Source of the DNA: JAJPXC01 sp964562375
GTDB taxonomy: Bacteria > Bacteroidota > Bacteroidia > Bacteroidales > Muribaculaceae
Length of the DNA: 60,225 nucleotides
Reading direction: 5' to 3'
NCBI GenBank assembly: GCA_964562375.1
Contig: CAZLSW010000010.1
Location: forward strand, 1 to 60,225
Shown: positions 7,991 through 17,800 of the stretch, piece by piece
How positions within the stretch are numbered: the first letter of the stretch is position 1
Layout of the letters: each line of letters opens with the position of its first letter
Made by a program: the position numbers and the translations under genes
Notes under the pieces: generated by a model
Seen by the model: only the letters and a program-made list of their open reading frames with translations
Told to the model about the DNA's origin: nothing
Databases searched by the model: none

Positions 7991-10024
7991 AAGCAGCTCT
8001 ACCGAGCGACGGATAAAGGCACTGAGATCCTGGCCGCGAAGCAACCCGTTGCTTAACAGAGCCAGATCAATCAACTGCTTAATCAACGGCTTGGTAGCGG
8101 CGTAATCGGCCACCGCTTTCTCCTCTTTCTGTCGCAACTCGTTGACCTCGGCCTCGAGCACGGTCGACTGCTTACGGTCATCCTCAGTCATATCCTTGCC
8201 CTTATTGCGTAGCGTGGTAATCTCGGCGTTCTTGGCCTCGATATCCTTTTCGATAGGGGCCACGGTGGCATCCAAAGCGGCGCAAGCCTCGTCGCGCAGT
8301 TTCACTACCAGGGGCTGCTCGGTGTTGACCGTAAGGTTGTAGCTATCGGGCAGGTCGCCGTAGAAGTTCATGCCTGGCTGCATAGCCGCCATTTCCTTCA
8401 TTCGGCGCATGTACTCGCTTTGGGTGATGACGATAGGCATGGCGGTGGGCTTCATGGCCTCGAATACTACGAGGAACGATGCCTTGTCGACATGGGGCAC
8501 CTGAGAGCGGAACAACGTCGTCATGATGTTGCGCTGGAGCGGTGTCAAGTCGGCCTGCTTCTTCTCCTCCTTCACGATTAGGTTGTCGATCACGTCGGCG
8601 TCGACACGCGCGAAGTGCACCTTCTCGAGCTTGTTCTCAAGCAGCCCGATGAAGTGGTTGTCGAGCTGGCCGTCCATCAGCAGCACTGAATAGCCGTGGT
8701 CGGTGGCTTCCTTGATATAATTGTACTGAGCCACAGGGTCGTTGGCGTATAGGTAGATGGTTTGGCCGTCTTTGTTGGTCTGGTTGGCCTCAACCAAGGT
8801 CTTGTACTCGTCGAGCGTGTAGTAGTTGCCCTCGGTGTCCTTCAGCAGGGTGAACTTCATGGCCGCGTCGCAGAACTTCTCGTCGGTCAACATGCCGTAC
8901 TCGATGAAAATCTTGATGTCGTCCCACTTCTGCTCGTACTCCTTGCGATCCTGCTTGAACAGGTCCTCAAGCCTTGAGGCAACCTTCTTGGTGATGTACG
9001 ACGAAATCTTCTTCACTGCCGTGTCAGCCTGCAGGTAGCTACGCGACACGTTCAGCGGGATGTCGGGCGAGTCGATCACGCCCTGAAGCAACATCAGGAA
9101 CTCAGGCACAACGCCCTCCACCGAATCGGTCACGTACACCTGGTTGCAATAGAGCTGGATACGATTCTTCATCACCTCGAAGTTGCTCTTGATCTTCGGG
9201 AAATAGAGGATACCGGTGAGGGTGAACGGGTAGTCGACGTTCAAGTGGATCCAGAACAGCGGATCGTCCTGACCGGGGAACATCTCGCGATAGAACGTCA
9301 AGTAGTTCTCGTCGGTGAGGTCGGCCGGTTTCTTCATCCACAGCGGTTCGAGCGAGTTGACCACGCGGTCCTTGTCGGTGTCGACGTATTTGCCATCCTT
9401 CCACTCCTGCTCCTTGCCCGAGATGACAGGCACGGGGAGGAAGCGGCAGTATTTCTTCAGCAGCGAGTCGATGCGAGCCTGCTCCAGGAACTCCTTGTTG
9501 TCGTCATCGATGTAGAGGATCACGTCGGTACCGCGGGTCGACTTGTCGCAAGGCTCCATATCGTACTCAGGCGAGCCGTCGCACTCCCAGCGCACGGCCT
9601 CGGCGCCCTCTTTGTAGCTCAGCGTGCGTATCTCCACCTTCTTGGCAACCATAAAGGCCGAAAAGAAGCCCAAGCCGAAGTGGCCGATAATCGAGTTGGC
9701 TTTGTCCTTGTACTTGGCCAAAAACTCCTCAGCACCCGAGAAGGCAATCTGGGTGATGTACTTTTCGACGTCCTCGGCTGTCATGCCGATACCCTTATCC
9801 GACACGGTCAACGTGCCCTTCTCCTTGTCGACGGTCACGCGCACGTCGAGGTCGCCCAGTTCACCTTTGAACTCGCCGAACGACGACAGCGTTTTCAACT
9901 TCTGGGTTGCGTCGACAGCGTTCGACACGAGCTCACGCAGGAAAATCTCGTGGTCGCTGTACAAGAATTTTTTGATTACGGGGAAGATGTTCTCAGTCGT
10001 TACCCCGATTGTTCCTTTTGCCAT
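7988..10024 (-). CDS. htpG: Molecular chaperone HtpG (Hsp90)
   Basis: A 678-residue bacterial Hsp90 starting at MAKGTIGV; an upstream in-frame ATG would add 26 residues unlike the family and is rejected. The GHKL ATPase domain is N-terminal: RELVSNAVDA with catalytic E31 and Mg-binding N35, then DKGIGMTAEDV and GHFGLGFFSAFMV. Middle and C-terminal dimerisation domains follow. It is cytosolic and assists late folding and stress protection. It is transcribed alone on the minus strand, convergent with cinA. The leader carries a long hairpin (10057-10097); no CIRCE operator is seen. Confidence 0.97.
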   Translation of the reverse strand: MAKGTIGVTTENIFPVIKKFLYSDHEIFLRELVSNAVDATQKLKTLSSFGEFKGELGDLDVRVTVDKEKGTLTVSDKGIGMTAEDVEKYITQIAFSGAEEFLAKYKDKANSIIGHFGLGFFSAFMVAKKVEIRTLSYKEGAEAVRWECDGSPEYDMEPCDKSTRGTDVILYIDDDNKEFLEQARIDSLLKKYCRFLPVPVISGKEQEWKDGKYVDTDKDRVVNSLEPLWMKKPADLTDENYLTFYREMFPGQDDPLFWIHLNVDYPFTLTGILYFPKIKSNFEVMKNRIQLYCNQVYVTDSVEGVVPEFLMLLQGVIDSPDIPLNVSRSYLQADTAVKKISSYITKKVASRLEDLFKQDRKEYEQKWDDIKIFIEYGMLTDEKFCDAAMKFTLLKDTEGNYYTLDEYKTLVEANQTNKDGQTIYLYANDPVAQYNYIKEATDHGYSVLLMDGQLDNHFIGLLENKLEKVHFARVDADVIDNLIVKEEKKQADLTPLQRNIMTTLFRSQVPHVDKASFLVVFEAMKPTAMPIVITQSEYMRRMKEMAAMQPGMNFYGDLPDSYNLTVNTEQPLVVKLRDEACAALDATVAPIEKDIEAKNAEITTLRNKGKDMTEDDRKQSTVLEAEVNELRQKEEKAVADYAATKPLIKQLIDLALLSNGLLRGQDLSAFIRRSVELL

Positions 10025-10056
10025 GGTTATATCTTTTTTGGTTATTTCATTTTTTA

Positions 10057-10097
10057 GAGGGCCCGAATTTCCTGAAATTCCTGTTTTCTCGGCCCTC
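10057..10097 (-). promoter_or_regulatory. Hairpin in the htpG leader
   Basis: A perfect 7-bp outer stem (GAGGGCC/GGCCCTC) encloses a second inverted repeat (GAATTTC/GAAATTC), 33-73 nt upstream of the htpG ATG. It could be a transcribed leader structure or a protein-binding palindrome. It is not a CIRCE element. Confidence 0.5.
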
Positions 10098-10114
10098 ATC
10101 ATTTTATAACAACT

Positions 10115-10144
10115 GGCAAAAACAATGCCAGCCCTTTCGGGCTG
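10115..10144 (-). terminator. Terminator after the secreted-protein operon
   Basis: Read on the minus strand, a CAGCCC-GAAA-GGGCTG hairpin with a GNRA tetraloop is followed by GCATTGTTTTTG. It lies between the last secreted-protein gene and htpG. The opposite strand also has a T-run after the stem, so it could work in both directions. Confidence 0.65.
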
Positions 10145-10174
10145 ACATTTTTTCGTAAATCATGTTAAATTGTC

Positions 10175-10208
10175 ATTATGCACTATGCACTATGCACTAT
10201 GCACTGTG
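10175..10208. repeat. 9-bp tandem repeat (TATGCACTA)
   Basis: Nearly four copies of a 9-bp unit lie just beyond the stop codon of the 801-residue secreted protein. No gene is present. Confidence 0.8.
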
Positions 10209-10210
10209 CA

Positions 10211-12616
10211 CTACTTCACAAGGATCTTTTGGCCGCCCTGGATGTAGATGCCGGGGGTGAGGGTGCGACCCGTCACTTCGATGCCTTGCAGGTTGTAGAC
10301 GCGGACGTCCTTCTCGGCCTCAGCGCCAAGGATAGAGTCAACGCCGCTCGACTCGACCGTGTACTCGATGGTTTGGCCCTTGTAGCCCACTGCCAAGTAC
10401 TCCTCGCCAATCGAGAACGCGCCCACGGGCACTACCAAGTAATATACGCCCTCGGTGGTAATCTCCTTATTGAGGGTAACCTTGCACCAAGTGGAGGTAC
10501 CCTCGGAAGCCTCATATTGGTCGTCGTAGGTGGCGCTGTTGGCTACCACATTACCGTTGTCGTCGAGCAACTCGATGCAGGTGACAGCCTTGCCACCCCA
10601 GCGGAACGGCTGACCGTCGTAGCTGAACGTGAATTCGTAAAGCTTGCTTACGAAGCCCGAGGCCGGGTCAACCGTGGCCTCTGCGCCGCCGTCGTAGCAG
10701 TCGTAACGCACGGCGAAGCCCTCAGCGTCGCCGCTGTAGTATTTGTAGAAGCTTGCAGTGGCCTCGTTCTCGTCGATGGTAACATACTTGCCCTCGTCGT
10801 CGGTGAAGAAGAGGAAGTAGTTGATGTCGCCAAACTTGGAGGCTACGAACGACTCGGGAAGGGTCAAGGTCCACACGGTGCGCTCCGAGTTGGAAACGGC
10901 GGTGGCGTTAACCACGGTGGCCGTCTGGCCACCCTCGCTCGCAAATGCCTGGTCGCAATTTACAGCGGCCGAGAAGGTAATCACAATCTCAGCGCCATTG
11001 GAGGCGGTTACTACCGAGCCGGGCTCGGGAGATACGGTGAACGTAACGTCGGAAACGTTGTTGACAGCCTTGGTGGTGCCGTGGTAAGTGGCGATGTTGG
11101 CCCATTGGCCGATCACAGCCTTGCCCACGTTGGAATAAGCGGTAATGGTCAACACGTAATCAACACCCTCGTACATCGGGTAGTCCCAGCCGGCCACAGC
11201 CGTGCGGGTGCCGTCCGAGTTCACGTTCTTGAAGTTGGGCTGCCAGCCGTAGTAGCTGCCGTCGCTGGCAACAAATTTGCCGGAAATCTCGTAAAGGTCG
11301 CTGGGCACGTTCTCAACGGCGATAGTGATGTAGGAGCCGTCGACGTAGGGTGTCAGAGCCGCGCCGGATGCGTCGGTACCGTCAATGAAGCCCGAGAGAC
11401 TGGAGCCGTCGGCAGGAGATACGAGCGAAACGGTGAGCTCCTTGGTGTCGTCGGATGCGCCCTCTACGGTGTAGTGGAGGAAGATCTGATCGCTGGCCTC
11501 ACCGCTGGCCGAAGTGAACGCGCCTGCGGGAATCGACAGCGTCCACTCGCCGTTCTTGTCGATGGCCTCAAAGTTGATCTTAACCCAATACTCGCCCATG
11601 AACTCCTGGATAGAGGTCGTGGTGGTAAGGTAGATACCCTCGTTGGCGTTGAACATCGAGATGTTCTGAGCGATGGCCGATACAATGTTCACCTCCTTGG
11701 TGCTGCGGAGTTGCACCTCGTCGAAGATGCCGTAGCCGGGCATCATCGTGCCGTCACCAAGGGTATAGGTGGAGTTGTCGGCGGGCAGGTAGGAGTAGAA
11801 CTCTACGGGATCGCTTGTGCCAGGCTCTTCGGGAGTATCCGATCCTCCGGTAACAGTCCAGGTGTAGGTGAACGTGTCGTTATAGATGCCGTTGTTGTTA
11901 AACGACTCAGCGGGTACCATGAATGTGTAGGTACCTGCCTCGGTTATAGCCTCCTGCAGGGTCACTGTCCAGTAAGATGACCCAGAAAACATGCGCTCGA
12001 TGCCCGAAATCTTCTTGTAGTAGCTGTAATTGGAGTTGTACACTACCATCTCCTCCCATTCCGGACCAAGCTCCGAGGCCGCGGGCTCAACGCTGATGTT
12101 GAACGTCTGGGGAAGCGTGGCGATCTCCTCGGTCTGGAGGTCGGAGGTCATTATCGAAATCGTGGGCTTGGTGGTGTCAGCGCCACCACCGCCGCCGTTG
12201 TAGCGTACCTCAAACGCGGCGTTGCCAAACCAATTGTCGCCTTTCGTCACGCCGATAATCCCCTCGGGGAAGTGCAGCGTCCAGTCGCCGCTGCCAAGGC
12301 CACTGGCGGGGTTAAAAGTGATGTAAACGTAGGTCCACGATCCGGCTTGGAACATTACCACGCCATTCTCGATGTCGGTGGGATACCACTGCGTGCCGCT
12401 TTCGTTGTCCTCGAAATAGATGTCGAAATAAGCGTAGTCGCTCTTCCAGCTAAGCGTATCGTCGAACGAGATGCTAATCTCGATGCCGGCGTAGAGCGTG
12501 GAGCCCTCGCCCGGATCGATGTTGTAAGGCTCAGTGGTGTTGTAGTCGGTAGCCGACGCGGTCAAGCCGCCAAGCGCTAACGCAGCACCCAAAGCCAAGT
12601 TGTAAAAACTTTTCAT
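10211..12616 (-). CDS. Secreted multidomain Ig-like protein with type IX-like C-terminal tail
   Basis: An 801-residue exported protein with a signal peptide (about 1-22, ending TASA). The body is beta-rich and built from several Ig-like/SbsA-like repeats with recurring phrases such as FTVSPEPGSVVTASNGAEIVITFS. The last about 30 residues (VYNLQGIEVTGR, GIYIQGG, KILVK) match the C-terminal sorting domain style used by the type IX secretion system of Bacteroidetes. The tail is almost identical to that of the next gene upstream, so the two are probably paralogues. It is last of a three-gene minus-strand unit. No enzymatic motif is recognised; an extracellular or surface structural or adhesive role is inferred. 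Confidence 0.72.
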   Translation of the reverse strand: MKSFYNLALGAALALGGLTASATDYNTTEPYNIDPGEGSTLYAGIEISISFDDTLSWKSDYAYFDIYFEDNESGTQWYPTDIENGVVMFQAGSWTYVYITFNPASGLGSGDWTLHFPEGIIGVTKGDNWFGNAAFEVRYNGGGGGADTTKPTISIMTSDLQTEEIATLPQTFNISVEPAASELGPEWEEMVVYNSNYSYYKKISGIERMFSGSSYWTVTLQEAITEAGTYTFMVPAESFNNNGIYNDTFTYTWTVTGGSDTPEEPGTSDPVEFYSYLPADNSTYTLGDGTMMPGYGIFDEVQLRSTKEVNIVSAIAQNISMFNANEGIYLTTTTSIQEFMGEYWVKINFEAIDKNGEWTLSIPAGAFTSASGEASDQIFLHYTVEGASDDTKELTVSLVSPADGSSLSGFIDGTDASGAALTPYVDGSYITIAVENVPSDLYEISGKFVASDGSYYGWQPNFKNVNSDGTRTAVAGWDYPMYEGVDYVLTITAYSNVGKAVIGQWANIATYHGTTKAVNNVSDVTFTVSPEPGSVVTASNGAEIVITFSAAVNCDQAFASEGGQTATVVNATAVSNSERTVWTLTLPESFVASKFGDINYFLFFTDDEGKYVTIDENEATASFYKYYSGDAEGFAVRYDCYDGGAEATVDPASGFVSKLYEFTFSYDGQPFRWGGKAVTCIELLDDNGNVVANSATYDDQYEASEGTSTWCKVTLNKEITTEGVYYLVVPVGAFSIGEEYLAVGYKGQTIEYTVESSGVDSILGAEAEKDVRVYNLQGIEVTGRTLTPGIYIQGGQKILVK

Positions 12617-12647
12617 AATAATAAGGTTGAGTTAATATAATGTGAAT

Positions 12648-14813
12648 TTATTTTACTAAGATTTTCTTGCCGCCTTGGATATATACTCCACCGGGAAGGT
12701 CGCGGCCAGTCACCTCGATGCCTTGCAAGTTGTACACGCGGCCATCACCAGCCTCGTCGGCCTCGATGGTGCCAACTCCGCTGTTTTCAACCGAATAGCT
12801 AAATTCCTTGCAATCATCGTAAGAGTTGGTGCCATAGTCACCTTCCACTACCATATCGGAGCTGTCCAAAGCGTTCACTTTCAATTGGATCCTTTCGGCA
12901 TCTTGGAGATACCTTTCAGCTATGGTTAAACGCCACGACTGCGCGTATCCATCCTCAACGTCGATGCCTTCAACACTCTCAAATGGCAGGCTGGTGGGTT
13001 CTCCGATTATCCCCGACAAACTTTCGTTAATCTTAACCATGCCGTCGTAGGTAACGGTAATCGTGCGATTGTCAGGCGATAGGCTACCAGTTGCGGGGTC
13101 AGGATCCACGCTTACGAACGCCACGGGCGAGTAGCTGAATTCCTTGCCGTTACCGTAGAACTCAATCGAGGCGCTATCCGTCCCGTCAATAACAGTGAAA
13201 TAGAAGGTGCGACCATTCTCCAATTGCACCTTGAAAGGCGTGGCAAAGGTGTAATAGCCATCCTCCCCATTGTACATCTCGCCTGAAAAATACTGTGTTC
13301 CCTGGTCGTCCTTGAGGTTATAACGAAGGTGGGAAGGCTCAGCATTCAACGCGAATGTGATAACAGCATGGTCGGCGATCTCGCTGTAGGTCCCATATTC
13401 CTTGATAGGCGACGAGTAGGTGATCACCAACTGGTTGTAGCGGGCGTAGATGTGCTTGTCGTAACCGTCGAGGCTCACGGGATTGGCCAGCGACACGGTT
13501 ACAGCGTGGGTGCGGGCATATTCGGGCACGTTAACCGTAAACTCAGCCTCGTCGGCCTCCAAAGCGGTATTTACCAACTCCGACGCGGGGATGAGGTAAT
13601 CCTCGGTGCCGTCGTTGTAGCTGAACAGCAGCCCGTCGTAGCTCTGAATGGTTGAGAAGTTGCTCATCCACAAGTTGATTGTGGTGGCATTCTCAAGCGA
13701 CGAGCCGTTGCCGGGGGTAAACTCATAGGCGACCACCGATTCGGGAATCTCCTGGTAGATCAACGAGAAGGGGAACGAGCCAACGTTGGCTTCCGAGGTG
13801 GAGATTGCCATGTTGTGGGAGGTATCGAATACGTTGCACAGCTTGAACGCGAAGTATTCGCCGTTGAAGTCGCCGCAAGCCGAGATTGCGGGGCGACGGT
13901 TCTTGCCAGTGAGGTCCACGGTCACGGTATTGCCGTCGACTGTAGCCTCGGCCACCTCGTAATAGTACTCGCCATCGGCCTCGAGATTGCCGATACCCAT
14001 GGTGAAATAAGGCGCGTAGCCATCTTCGGCGCACACCTCACCGTCAAAGGTGAATGTGAAGATACCCTCGGGATCACCCTCGGGATAGTAACTCTTAAAA
14101 TAGGTACCCTGGCCCAGCACTGAGCTGCTCAATGATATCGAATAGGGAGCCGACACGTAATCGATGGTCAACGTGCCGTTGCCGTTCATCAGTTTGCCCG
14201 CGGGGGTCTGCACGCCCTCCAAGACCAGCGAAACGGCCTGACCGCCCGCTTTGGAAATGGTACCGTTCTGATACAGAGCCAGGTACGGGTCCTTGATGCG
14301 CACAGCGTGCTGGATATTCTCGCTCGAGGTGCCGCTAATTGTGGTGCTGGTCACGTCGCCCACCTTGATGTAGGCCGATGTGTACACAACGCTCTCCGAG
14401 AAGCGCATCACCACGTCGCCGCTGCCGTTCACCCATGGCGAGAGTGACGACCCGGCCTCGGGATTGACGCTCAGCAACGTGATGTCGGCATCGTCGTTGA
14501 CGGTGTAGAACATGAACGTGCCACCAAGCCATTGGCTCGAGAACGTGTGCTGGCCAGCCTCCAGGCCGCTCCACTTGCATATATTGCCATAGGTGCCCGA
14601 GTAGCTTACGAATGTGCCCTCCTGGCCGTCAACCGTCATCCAGCTCCAGTTGGGGCCGTCGTAGTAGACGTCGGTGGTGCGGTCGAGCGTGAATGTGCCC
14701 TCATAGCTGAATGAGGAGGTCTCGACGGGCACACCTAAGGTGATATCCTCAGCGCTGACTACGGCCACGCAGGCCATCAGCGACATAATCAGGGTTGTGA
14801 TTTTCTTTATCAT
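12648..14813 (-). CDS. Secreted Ig-like protein with type IX-like C-terminal tail
   Basis: A 721-residue protein with a signal peptide (about 1-21, ending VVSA). Repeated beta-sandwich segments include SbsA-like phrases (LLSVNPEAGSSLSPWVNGSG, VSVDPDPATGSLSPDNRTI). The C-terminal tail VYNLQGIEVTGRDLPGG, VYIQGG, KKILVK matches that of the downstream 801-residue protein. The ATG overlaps the stop of the upstream 1261-residue gene (ATGA), implying translational coupling. No catalytic motif is visible. It is probably delivered to the cell surface or released; the type IX route is inferred from the tail alone. Confidence 0.72.
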   Translation of the reverse strand: MIKKITTLIMSLMACVAVVSAEDITLGVPVETSSFSYEGTFTLDRTTDVYYDGPNWSWMTVDGQEGTFVSYSGTYGNICKWSGLEAGQHTFSSQWLGGTFMFYTVNDDADITLLSVNPEAGSSLSPWVNGSGDVVMRFSESVVYTSAYIKVGDVTSTTISGTSSENIQHAVRIKDPYLALYQNGTISKAGGQAVSLVLEGVQTPAGKLMNGNGTLTIDYVSAPYSISLSSSVLGQGTYFKSYYPEGDPEGIFTFTFDGEVCAEDGYAPYFTMGIGNLEADGEYYYEVAEATVDGNTVTVDLTGKNRRPAISACGDFNGEYFAFKLCNVFDTSHNMAISTSEANVGSFPFSLIYQEIPESVVAYEFTPGNGSSLENATTINLWMSNFSTIQSYDGLLFSYNDGTEDYLIPASELVNTALEADEAEFTVNVPEYARTHAVTVSLANPVSLDGYDKHIYARYNQLVITYSSPIKEYGTYSEIADHAVITFALNAEPSHLRYNLKDDQGTQYFSGEMYNGEDGYYTFATPFKVQLENGRTFYFTVIDGTDSASIEFYGNGKEFSYSPVAFVSVDPDPATGSLSPDNRTITVTYDGMVKINESLSGIIGEPTSLPFESVEGIDVEDGYAQSWRLTIAERYLQDAERIQLKVNALDSSDMVVEGDYGTNSYDDCKEFSYSVENSGVGTIEADEAGDGRVYNLQGIEVTGRDLPGGVYIQGGKKILVK

Positions 14814-17800
14814 TTTACAATAGTTTTCTTTCCGTCAATAATGTAGATACCGGGCTGAAGCACGGCGTCGTCGGGGAGCTGTACGCCCATCAGCGTCCAT
14901 ATGCCCTTGGGACCCGACACCTCAGTGGTGTCGGCTGCCACGTTGTCCACGCCTCCACGCACGCCAGTGATGTAGGCGCTTGCGGCGTTAATCACCTTAC
15001 TGGTGTTGCCATCGATAAGCATCACCACCAATTTCGCGTCGTCCACCTTGTCATTCACGATGTCAGTGGGCAGCGAGGCCGACAACTCGGCGGTGTAATT
15101 CTCGCCAGCCTCGATTGTGGAGGGGAACAGGCCCGAGGTACCGGCGTAGGTTTCGCCAATCACGCCGCGTGCCACGTTGTCGAAGGTGTAATAAACGTAG
15201 GTGGAAGCGTACTGGCCGCCTGCCGACCACTCGCCAAGGCCGGTGGCCTCGAGAGTGGCGAAGTAGTTGCGCTGGCGTGCCGTAAGATTGTCCTCAACAA
15301 TCACGCCGAACAGCTTCAGCGACTGCTGGGTGGCGTTCATGGCGTAGCGCACGGTCACAGGTGCCGTGAACGAGCGTGAGGCCGCCGAGTAGTCGATGTC
15401 GCCAATGGTGATGTCGCAGTCGGCGAGCGTCTGCAAGGCCACGGTCACTTGGTCGTACCATAGCTCGCTGCTCTCGATATCCTCTCCCACCTGCGAGGCC
15501 GAATAGTAGTAGAAGTTGTCGCTCGAGAGCATCGGCGAGGTCCACTCCATCGAGCGGTTAACGATGCCCATCGGCGCGGCATTAGCCTCGAGATAAGAGG
15601 CATATCCCTGCACGTTGGTGCCCAGCGGGTCGCTCTCGTAGCATTTCAAAAGCACGGGAACCACGCGGCCGGGATAGGTGGCCTCAATCTTCTCCATGGC
15701 GAGGATTCCTAGCGGGCAGTTGCCGCAGCTCTTGCCCGTGTACTCCTCGATCACCACGCGCTTAGTGGGCTCAAACATCAAGTCCTTCACGGTCTCGGTA
15801 ACGGTCGATATCTCGTCGCCATTCAGAGTCACCTCAAGGGTGAACGTGTTGACCGCGCCTTTTTCGAGCAATAATGCCTCCGCGAAAAAGAAGTTTTGAG
15901 TGTCGCCCTTCTGATAGTTTTTGTCTTCCCAAGCAAGAACTCCCCTTTCTTCACCTGTGCTGTCGAGCAGTCGAAGCCATAATTTATTGTAGGTTTCGGT
16001 CTCCGAGGTGAATGTGATGGTACCCTCTATGTATAACATATCAAGGTCAACCACCGTAGCGCTGTGGCGGAACGACACGGTGTAAGCCAAGTCGCGGCCC
16101 ACAAGCACGTTGTCGACGAACACGGCCGACTGGTCGGTGTTGTCGTTCACGAAGGCCACGTAGATATATTTGCCGCTGTACTTGTCAAGGTCGATCACGT
16201 AGTGCTCCCAATCGCCGGCGAGGTCCTCCTCCGAGGTGCCGGGCGAGAGTTGCTGGTTGAACACCAAGTCGCCGTCCTGGCGGATGGTGGCCGTTAACGT
16301 CTTGTCGAGCGAGTTGTAAATCTCATCGCAGGCGTAGACGTAAACCTTCAGATAGTCGGCCTTCGACTTCAAGTAGCTTTGGGCGTCAAACGACAGCTGA
16401 CACTTGTCGTCCGGGATCAACAGCTGTGGTGTCATCATCCAGTCGTCGCTCTGGCCTGCCGGGGTGTACATCGAATGGGAGGCGAAGCACAGGTCGCCGG
16501 TGTCGTCGGTCACGCCCCACCATGCCGCCGCGGCGGTGAAGCCCCAGCTTGCGGGCACGGTGGCCGGTTGGTTCTCGTCGCCGTCAAAGGTAATCCACGT
16601 CAAATAGCTCGATACCGAGCCGTCGGCGTAGAACAGCGTGGAGCCCTCAGCCTGCACCTGGCGCTCATAGGAGCCTTCGTAGGTCAACGTAAGCGCGGCG
16701 TTGGGGTTGGCGTCGCTATAGTCGGTAACCAATCCCTCGGGCACCTCCACGCGGTATTGCGAGCCGACGAACATATACTGGGTCGACGTGGGGTAGAGGT
16801 ACACGATACGCGAGTCGCTGCCCAATTGGGCCGTGAAGTAGGTTTTCGGGGTGGAATATGAGCCCTCGTAGAAGCCGATGGTGTAGCTGTCGGCCAATTT
16901 CACCGGGCAGTCGAAGGTGAGGATAATCGGGTTGGACGACGCGTCGAAGAAGCCTTGGGCCGAACCGTTGGCGGGGCTTACCGACACTATCTCCACCGCT
17001 TTGTCGGCGCGGCCTGTGTAGCTGATGCGCACCTCCTTGTTGGTCACCGATGAGTCGTCGGCAAGGGCTACCATGCCGGCGGGAATCACGATGGTGTAGC
17101 TTTCTCCCTCGTCGAGGAGGGTGGTGCGGAAACTGATCGACAGCGTGCGGGTGTCGCTATCAAGCACTTTGGTGGTGGCAAGAGCCGAAATCAGCGTGCT
17201 ACCGTCGGCCTTCTCCACCTTGATGCGGGTGGGATCACCCACAAGCTGAATTTGGCGCTCGAAGGTCACCGAGGTGCTCTTCAAGCGCGACAGGGCGGAA
17301 CCGGCGATCGGCTCAGCCGTGTAGTTGCTCAGCAGGTCGACCTGCGAGGCTCCGTTGGCGATATTCTCTTCAAGCTTTAGCAGGTAGCCGATGCCCGAGC
17401 CGTTGATCATGCACATGGTCAAGCCGTCGGCGCTCACGTTGGCCGGTTTTCCGGTCACGTCGCCGTTCTCGCCAATCGCCGCAACAAGGTTGAAATTGTA
17501 CACTTGAGAGAAGATGTCGTCAAACGAGTACCAGTATTTGCCCTGGCGCACCAATGCCGTCGGGTAAGGATTCTCCCAGGGCTGGCAGCCATACATTGTG
17601 CCGGCGTCGTCAATTGCAGTGCCAGTGGCGTCATAATCGCTGTCGCTGCCGTCAAACACCTCGTAGCTCCCCGTCTTGGTATTGTAGCGGAAAGCCACGG
17701 CAACGTCGTTGGCGTAATCGCTGCCGCTCACCGGGATGGCCAAGCGCAAGGCCCCGGTCACCCACTCACCCGAGGGGCTCACGTGAACGTTATCGATAAA

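Noticed and set aside
9998..10097. CIRCE/HrcA operator before htpG
   Set aside because: The TTAGCACTC-N9-GAGTGCTAA pattern is absent; only an unrelated hairpin is present.
10178..11980. Plus-strand open frame of 600 codons opposite the 801-residue secreted protein
   Set aside because: The plus-strand product lacks any recognisable motif, whereas the minus-strand frame has a signal peptide, Ig-like repeats and a sorting tail.
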